A stretch of DNA of 64,000 nt. Origin: Paenibacillus larvae subsp. larvae. Its GTDB lineage: Bacteria > Bacillota > Bacilli > Paenibacillales > NBRC-103111. Location of the stretch: the NCBI RefSeq assembly GCF_002003265.1, contig NZ_CP019687.1, forward strand, positions 1,302,001 through 1,366,000, read 5' to 3'. The notes beneath the pieces were generated by a model that was given only the letters and a program-made list of their open reading frames with translations, searched no databases and was not told the DNA's origin. Of this stretch, positions 58,791 to 64,000 are shown in pieces (the stretch's first letter is position 1; the number at the start of each line of letters is the position of its first letter). Made by a program: the position numbers and the translations under genes.

Positions 58791-59167
58791 ATGAACTTTG
58801 ATGTCATGGAAAACATGTTCTCTATCATGTTACCGTAGTTGCCGTCATTATTGCCATAACCGGGTTCCGCATGTACCGGGAATGGTCCTATACCAATAAA
58901 CAGCCCCTGCTGACGGTGGATGCTTACGTTGTATCCAAACGTCACCATACTACAAGCCAAACACACAACCAGGACGGCCACATGCACCATAACACGGATA
59001 CGTCCTATTTCGTCACCTTTGAGGTGGAGAGCGGAGACCGGATTGAGATGCGTATCCAAGGTACGGAGTTCGGCCAGCTTGCGGAAGGAGACTGGGGAAG
59101 ACTTACCTTCCAGGGGAACCGGTTCCACCGTTTTGAACGGTCGAGCCAAGTCTCGGCTTCCATCTGA
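58791..59167 (+). pseudogene. DUF2500 protein, frameshifted near the N-terminus
   Basis: The main frame (MYREWSYTNKQP onward, about 98 residues) has the DUF2500 layout: VDAYVVSKRHHT, a His-rich loop, TSYFVTFEVESGDRIEMRI, EFGQLAEGDWGRLTFQGNRFHRF. Upstream, from ATG 58791 behind AAAGGAG, another frame gives MNFDVMENMFSIML; near 58826-58832 a shift leads to TVVAVIIAITGFR, the expected membrane anchor. Function of the family is unknown. A real frameshift removes the anchor. Confidence 0.75.
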
Positions 59168-59177
59168 ACATGCTTCA

Positions 59178-60484
59178 TTATGAATGGATAAATCCAAGCT
59201 GAATAAAGAAAAACAAGGCGAAGAAGTACAGGGCGGGATGTACTTCTTTTGCTTTTCCCCTGAAAAGTTTCAACAGTACATATACGATAAATCCGATGCC
59301 GATTGCCGAGGACACACTATAAGTTAGAGGCATAGTAACCATGACCAAAAAAGAAGGGAAAGCTTCTTCGAAACTCTTCCATTCCACGTGAACCATCTCC
59401 TCCAACATACTGAACCCGACAATAACCAAAGCCGGAGCCGTTACAAAAGGAGTGCTTGCCAGTGTCTCGGCTACCGGGGCAAAAAACATCGTAATGACCA
59501 GCAGGATGCAGGTTACAATCGGAGTAAGGCCTGTTCTTCCGCCTGCGGCAATACCCGATCCGGATTCTACAAGAGTTGTGATAGGACTGGTCCCGAGTAA
59601 AGCCCCGCTTGTCACTCCTACAGCGTTGGCCAGCAGTGCGCTTCGGGAATGCGGAAATCTGCCTTCCTTCATCAATCCCGCCTGCTCAGCCAGGCTGACC
59701 ATTGTTCCGGTCGTTTCAAAAACGGAAATAAGAAGAAAGGTAAAGGTAACCGCAAGCATGTCATAATTAAATACGCCGTCTATATCTAATTGCAAAGCCG
59801 TATGAGCTAATCCGCTGGGAATAGACAGAAAATGCGAAGGAAGCTGCATCAGCCCCATTATCCACGCTAAGACAGAGGTAACGATCATCCCAGAAACAGC
59901 GCCCCTCTTATCCGGTAGGTCATCAGCAGTAAAGTCACGGCAAGTCCAATTATGGAAAGCAGGGTTCCCGGTTCCCGAAGATTGCCTAAAGTTACAAGTG
60001 TATCAGGTGAAGATATGACCAGCTTGGCGTTCTGCAGTCCCACAAAACAGATAAACAAGCCGGTTCCGGCCGTTATGGCATATTTCAAGCTTTGCGGAAT
60101 CGCATCCAGCAGAAAACGGCGATAGCGGGTTAAGGCAAGCACCAAAAAAACCGTTCCCGCCAGAAATACCGAACCCAGGGCAGTTTGCCATGGGATGCCT
60201 TGAGCTTTGACCACACTATAGGCAAAAAAAGCATTGATTCCCATACCAGGGGCAATAACAAAAGGAAAATTCCCGAAAAGGGCGATAATCAAAGTTGAAA
60301 TCAGAGTTACCAGGACCGTAGCCACGTAGACCCCGTTGAAATCCATTCCGGCATCACTTAAAATTGCCGGGTTGACTACCAGAATAAATACCATGGTCAT
60401 AAAGGTTGTACATCCGGCAAGTATCTCTGTAGTCCAAGTTGTACCGCGTTCTTTCAATTGAAACCATGTTTCCCATCTGCTCAC
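59178..60484 (-). pseudogene. NCS2 purine permease, broken by one frameshift
   Basis: A guanine/hypoxanthine-type permease of about 435 residues. N-terminal part: [36 protein letters not shown]-terminal part: [15 protein letters not shown]-type segment, [26 protein letters not shown]. The frames meet at CTGGGATGATC (GGG at 59889-59891 on the coding strand), where one more G restores [15 protein letters not shown]. Start GTG 60484 (MSRWETWFQ) has AAAGGA nine bases upstream; the frame opens 12 codons earlier. No purine riboswitch is seen upstream. Confidence 0.82.
59222..59256 (+). terminator. Possible terminator of the DUF2500 gene inside the permease 3' end
   Basis: AGAAGTACA (59222-59230) and TGTACTTCT (59239-59247) pair, followed by TTTGCTTTT on the plus strand. 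It lies within the convergent permease coding end. Confidence 0.5.
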
Positions 60485-60664
60485 ATCAAAAGTTCCTTTC
60501 ACTTGGGCGTACCTTGACATTCAATCCCGGATGCGCCCTCATTCGTTATCTTTAACAAGTTTGTCCAACAATTGATTGTAGCATAATCGAAAGCCGGTTT
60601 CAGCATAAAAGCCGGCATCCAGCAGATTACCGGCCCAAAACAAATCAGCATGAAATTGATTGTA

Positions 60665-60871
60665 TTATGATTTTTTACGATCCTTGTCCGCAAGTCTAAG
60701 CTGCTTGGCAGTTTGCTGCTCAGGATTATCGAATCTTCTTCTCTCAGTTCGTTCAATCTGGGTTACCCTGCCATCATGTACGATGATATGCACCGTACCA
60801 TACTCCAATCCGTTAACGCTTTGAATGATGCGATTTATCCAAAGATCATCCAGCTGCAACGGCTTTGCCAT
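60665..60871 (-). CDS. DUF2292 small protein (YezD-like)
   Basis: A 68-residue protein. RIIQSVNGLEYGTVHIIVHDGRVTQIERTERRRF in outline matches the DUF2292/YezD pattern (GTVxIxVHDGxVxQIExxExxR). Start ATG 60871 follows GGGGAGGGG; the frame opens six codons earlier. Such genes are often next to sulfur assimilation genes, and here it is 36 bases after cysA, so it is part of the sulfate operon. Function unknown. Confidence 0.8.
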   Translation of the reverse strand: MAKPLQLDDLWINRIIQSVNGLEYGTVHIIVHDGRVTQIERTERRRFDNPEQQTAKQLRLADKDRKKS

Positions 60872-60907
60872 TGTTTTTCCCCTCCCCAAACTTATTAAGC
60901 GGCATCC

Positions 60908-61972
60908 TTAGACGGAAGCTGCAATTGCAGTATTATGTTTTGATCCATGCTCCAGTACGGTCATGCCCTCTCCCTGCTGAACATACATACGGTGAATGAA
61001 AACCCGGACAGGGTCTCCTTTAAGCAACTCTTTCTTCTCTTGGGAGCGGTAAGCAAACAACTGCTGACCCTGTACTTCAAGTTCAATAAGCCAGGCTGTT
61101 CCCCTGAAATAACTGTTTTTCACCGTTCCTATATCCATACCGGATGCAGAAAGCGTCTCTTGCGTAGTAAAAATCTCCACGAATTCAGGGCGGATGATTG
61201 CGGAATCGGCGGCTGAAGCTTCCTCATAACCCAGGAATGCCGCAGGTTCAGAAATCTTGGTAGATTCTCCAATAAAGCCGGCTACAAATTCGGTTGCAGG
61301 CTGTGAATAAATTTCCCGGGGCGTTCCCTGCTGCTCCAGCTTCCCTTGATGAAGAATCAGCAATTCATCTGCAACCTCGACTGCTTCCTCCTGATCATGA
61401 GTAACAAATAGAGTGGTTATGCCGATACGGTTAATCATATCCCTTAACCATGCTCTAAGTTCTTTCCGAACCTTGGCGTCGATAGCGGCAAACGGCTCAT
61501 CCAGCAAAAGCAGCTTAGGCTCAGGCGCAATAGCTCTTGCAAAAGCCACCCTCTGCCTTTGTCCCCCGGAAAGTTCATGCGGATACCGCCTGCCCAGATC
61601 GGTTAAGCCTGTTTGCTCCAACAGTTCTTGGACACGGGATTCAACAAAGGGCTTTTTCTTTTTAAGCACCTTTAGCCCAAAAGCTACATTTTCAAATACT
61701 GTCATATGTTTAAATAAGGCATATTGCTGAAAAACAAAGCCAATTTGCCTCTTTTGCGGCGGCAAATCATTCACCTGCTGTCCGACAAATGCGATGCTTC
61801 CCCCATCCGGAGTCTCTAGCCCGGCAATAAGCCTAAGCAGGGTAGTCTTCCCACTGCCGCTTGGTCCCAGCAGTCCTACGAGACGTCCCGCTTCCACTTG
61901 AAAGCTGACATCATGAACTGCCGCATAGGTACCGAATTGCTTATAAATATGTTCAACAGATAGCGCCCTCAT
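60908..61972 (-). CDS. cysA: Sulfate ABC transporter ATPase
   Basis: A 354-residue ATPase driving sulfate/thiosulfate import. Walker A GPSGSGKTT (about 36-44), Q loop VFQQYALFKHM, signature LSGGQRQRVAFARA, Walker B LLLLDEPFAAID and FVTHDQEEA are intact; the C-terminal TOBE-like domain (about 240-345) matches CysA length. It follows cysW by 22 bases. Molybdate ATPases are relatives, but the neighbours fit sulfate. Confidence 0.9.
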   Translation of the reverse strand: MRALSVEHIYKQFGTYAAVHDVSFQVEAGRLVGLLGPSGSGKTTLLRLIAGLETPDGGSIAFVGQQVNDLPPQKRQIGFVFQQYALFKHMTVFENVAFGLKVLKKKKPFVESRVQELLEQTGLTDLGRRYPHELSGGQRQRVAFARAIAPEPKLLLLDEPFAAIDAKVRKELRAWLRDMINRIGITTLFVTHDQEEAVEVADELLILHQGKLEQQGTPREIYSQPATEFVAGFIGESTKISEPAAFLGYEEASAADSAIIRPEFVEIFTTQETLSASGMDIGTVKNSYFRGTAWLIELEVQGQQLFAYRSQEKKELLKGDPVRVFIHRMYVQQGEGMTVLEHGSKHNTAIAASV

Positions 61973-61994
61973 GTCTGCCTCCTCCTTTCACCAT

Positions 61995-62867
61995 TCACTC
62001 GGACCCTTTTTTAAACTTCCATTCAGCCACGGCCTTGACAATAAGAGTGATCACAGCCAAAAAAACAAGCAGGGAAGCTACCGCAAAAGCGGCAGAAAAT
62101 TTATACTCGTTATATAAAATCTGAACATGCAGAGGAATCGTATTCGTTATCCCCCTGATATGCCCGGATACTACGGAAACAGCCCCAAACTCCCCCATTG
62201 CCCTTGCGTTGCAGAGTATAATACCGTAAAGAAGTCCCCATTTTATATTCGGAAGAGTTACGCTCCAGAACATTTTCCAGCCTCTGGCCCCTAAAGTCGC
62301 AGCAGCTTCTTCTTCGGCGGTTCCCTGGGACTGCATCAAGGGAATCAGTTCCCTCGCAACAAAAGGAAATGTCACAAACAAGGTCGCCAGTACAATTCCC
62401 GGAAAAGCAAATACTATCTTCATATCATGATCAAGCAGCCAATTGCCAAGCAGGCCGCTTGTGCCAAATAGCAAAATAAATACAAACCCGGCTATAACGG
62501 GAGAAACGGCAAATGGAAGATCAATCAGAGTGAGCAGCAGCTGTTTGCCCCGGAATCTGTGTTTGCTGATCAGCCATGCTGCCGATACCCCAAACAAGGT
62601 ATTCAGCGGCACCGATGCTAAAGCGGCAAGCAGGGTCAACCTTATGGCAGCTGCCGCATCGGAGTCCCGAAGGGAGGCCCAATATACAGAAGCCCCCTGT
62701 TGAAAAGCTTCAGCAAATACAGTGATGAGAGGAAGAACGATCATAAGTACCACAAAACAAACCGCTATACTAATAAGCAAACATTTGATTATCCAGCCTT
62801 CCTGTCTAGCCCGGGATTTCGGTTTTGCTGGAGAGGTGGAAGACTGAACGGAAATAGAACCTGCCAT
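61995..62867 (-). CDS. cysW: Sulfate ABC transporter permease CysW
   Basis: A 290-residue permease with about six membrane segments. The coupling loop reads EEEAAATLGARGWKMFWSVTLPNIKWGLLYG in outline (EAAxTLGA...LPNI...G), then NARAMGEFGAVSVVSGHIRG, typical of CysW. Start ATG 62867 follows AGGAGG, set by the cysT stop 10 bases upstream. It forms a heterodimer with CysT. Confidence 0.92.
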   Translation of the reverse strand: MAGSISVQSSTSPAKPKSRARQEGWIIKCLLISIAVCFVVLMIVLPLITVFAEAFQQGASVYWASLRDSDAAAAIRLTLLAALASVPLNTLFGVSAAWLISKHRFRGKQLLLTLIDLPFAVSPVIAGFVFILLFGTSGLLGNWLLDHDMKIVFAFPGIVLATLFVTFPFVARELIPLMQSQGTAEEEAAATLGARGWKMFWSVTLPNIKWGLLYGIILCNARAMGEFGAVSVVSGHIRGITNTIPLHVQILYNEYKFSAAFAVASLLVFLAVITLIVKAVAEWKFKKGSE

Positions 62868-62877
62868 ATCTTGCCTC

Positions 62878-63711
62878 CTATTCCGCTGCAAGCGGACGCC
62901 GGATCCGCCACTGCAAATAATTAGTCAGAAGAAGCAATACGAAAGAAATGACCAGCATTACCAGGGCGATAGCCGTTGCACCCTGATAGTCAAACTGCTC
63001 CAGTTTGGTCATAATCAGAAGTGGTGCAATCTCTGTCTTCATCGGCATGTTGCCGGAAATGAAGACCACTGATCCGTATTCCCCGATTGCCCTGGCAAAA
63101 GCCAAAGTAAATCCGGTCAGAAGAGCCGGGAGAACCTGAGGAAAGATCACCTTGATAAATGTCCTTAACCGATACGCCCCCAGAAGAGCAGCAGCTTCTT
63201 CCGTATCCTGCTCCAATTCCTGTAATACGGGCTGTACTGTCCTTACTACAAAGGGGATGCCGATAAAAACAAGGGCAATCATGATCCCAATGGGTGTATA
63301 GGCCGCCTTGATTCCTGCTGACTGAAGAATCGAACCGATCCAGCCGTTAGGAGCATACAGAGTAGTCAGGGCAATACCGGCAACGGCCGTCGGAAGAGCG
63401 AATGGGAGATCTACCAGTGAATCAATGATCCGTTTGCCGGGAAAATTGTACCTTACGAGCACCCAGGCTACAATAAACCCAAAAACCGTATTGATCAGAC
63501 CTGCAGCCAGGGAAGCGCCAAAACTAAGTTTGTAGGAGGCGATCACCCGCTCATTAGTAACGGTTGACCAGAACTCCGGCCACCCCATCCCCGCCGTTTT
63601 CCAAATTAGCATCGAGAGGGGAATGAGCACAAGAATAGCCAGATATATCCATGTGTATCCCAATGTGAGGGAAAACCCGGGTAAAACCCGCTTCGGTCGT
63701 TTCGCTGCCAT
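62878..63711 (-). CDS. cysT: Sulfate ABC transporter permease CysT
   Basis: A 277-residue permease with six segments: [45 protein letters not shown] in outline and [24 protein letters not shown], the CysT (CysU) hallmarks. AAGGAG precedes ATG. The sulfate-binding protein gene lies 56 bases upstream. Confidence 0.92.
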   Translation of the reverse strand: MAAKRPKRVLPGFSLTLGYTWIYLAILVLIPLSMLIWKTAGMGWPEFWSTVTNERVIASYKLSFGASLAAGLINTVFGFIVAWVLVRYNFPGKRIIDSLVDLPFALPTAVAGIALTTLYAPNGWIGSILQSAGIKAAYTPIGIMIALVFIGIPFVVRTVQPVLQELEQDTEEAAALLGAYRLRTFIKVIFPQVLPALLTGFTLAFARAIGEYGSVVFISGNMPMKTEIAPLLIMTKLEQFDYQGATAIALVMLVISFVLLLLTNYLQWRIRRPLAAE

Positions 63712-63767
63712 ATATCCAGTCTCCTTCGGTTGGAACCGTAGTCTGCCGGGAAGCTTCGTGGCTCTAG

Positions 63768-64000
63768 TTATTTCCCGGATGGTTGATAAATTTGATCAAA
63801 CAGGCCGCCATCCGCAAAATGTTTCTTCTGTGTTTCCTGCCATCCGCCGAACATTGGATCGTCTATGGTGAACATCTCGATTTTTTGGAATTGATCGGCA
63901 AATTTCTGTGCCACTGATTCCAGGCGGGGCCGGTAATAATTCTCTGCGGCAATGGTTTGGCCTTCTTCACTGTACAAATAATCCAGATAAGCTTTCGCTG
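63768..64000 (-). CDS. Sulfate-binding protein, C-terminal part (cut by window edge)
   Basis: Only the last 77 codons are present. [23 protein letters not shown] and [13 protein letters not shown] are typical of the C-terminal end of Sbp/CysP sulfate-binding proteins. The signal peptide and start lie beyond 64000. It should be the first gene of the sulfate operon with cysT, cysW, cysA and the DUF2292 gene. Confidence 0.85.
   Translation of the reverse strand, partial: AKAYLDYLYSEEGQTIAAENYYRPRLESVAQKFADQFQKIEMFTIDDPMFGGWQETQKKHFADGGLFDQIYQPSGK

Noticed and set aside
58700-59197. 165-codon minus-strand open frame
   Set aside because: Antisense to the DUF2500 gene, whose family motifs are readable on the plus strand.
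60485-60664. Purine riboswitch before the NCS2 permease
   Set aside because: The conserved core of the purine aptamer is not present in this stretch.
1-64000. tRNA, rRNA, CRISPR, prophage or intact insertion sequence
   Set aside because: No cloverleaf, regular spaced repeat, transposase motif or phage structural gene was seen by eye.

Overview
The window looks like chromosomal DNA of a spore-forming, low-to-moderate GC Firmicute of the Paenibacillaceae. The evidence is Bacillus-type ribosome binding sites (AGGAGG), a gerA-type spore germination operon, a bacilliredoxin gene, a complete bacillibactin-type (dhb) siderophore locus, and a Bacillus-style fatty-acid degradation regulon. Paenibacillus larvae or a close relative would fit the gene content and the amount of gene decay, but the species is an inference. 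Almost everything from 1.7 to 55 kb except a few single genes lies on the minus strand.

Layout. 1-9 kb: housekeeping and orphan genes (M29 aminopeptidase, a DUF3900-like protein, glucokinase, zinc-dependent phospholipase C-like protein, a frameshifted uracil-DNA glycosylase, topoisomerase III) plus remnants of a small unknown gene and of a histidine kinase. 9-21.7 kb: the siderophore operon dhbA-dhbC-dhbE-dhbB-dhbF-mbtH plus a chorismate-lyase-like (DUF98) gene, read from one promoter buried in a perfect 35-bp Fur palindrome. dhbF is broken near its 3' end at a run of eight G. 22-26 kb: a cysteine module (cysteine desulfidase, TcyP cystine symporter, CoA-disulfide reductase). 26.7-30.4 kb: gerA/gerB/gerC-type operon behind a probable sigma-G promoter. 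31-34 kb: a decayed sugar PTS region with an intact EIIB and a multiply broken MtlR-type regulator. 34-36 kb: two DegV proteins. 36-44 kb: two polar amino-acid ABC transporters (artPQR-like with an ARG-box-like site, and glnQHMP-like), a TrhA/hemolysin III protein and an M20 amidohydrolase. 44.5-57.7 kb: BrxC, a hotdog thioesterase, and the beta-oxidation genes fadF-fadN-fadA-fadE-lcfA, divergent from fadR-etfB-etfA with a perfect FadR operator at the fadR promoter. 57.8-60.5 kb: a decay zone (tiny membrane peptides, an internally deleted LacI regulator, a frameshifted DUF2500 gene, a frameshifted NCS2 purine permease). 60.6-64 kb: sulfate uptake (sbp-cysT-cysW-cysA-yezD).

How the parts work together. 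Iron starvation would lift Fur and make DhbA/C/E/B/F convert chorismate to 2,3-dihydroxybenzoate and join it to Gly and Thr; the binding-pocket residues visible in both DhbF adenylation domains fit Gly and Thr. Long-chain acyl-CoA would release FadR and induce acyl-CoA ligase, dehydrogenase, FadN/FadA and the ETF/FadF electron path. Sulfate uptake, cystine uptake and cysteine breakdown form two sulfur modules.

A recurring oddity is gene breakage by one-base changes, often in short homopolymers (ung, dhbF, NCS2 permease, a small membrane protein, DUF2500, the PTS regulator). This could be real decay, phase-variable tracts, or residual sequencing error; sequence alone cannot decide. I found no rRNA, tRNA, CRISPR array, intact transposase or prophage.
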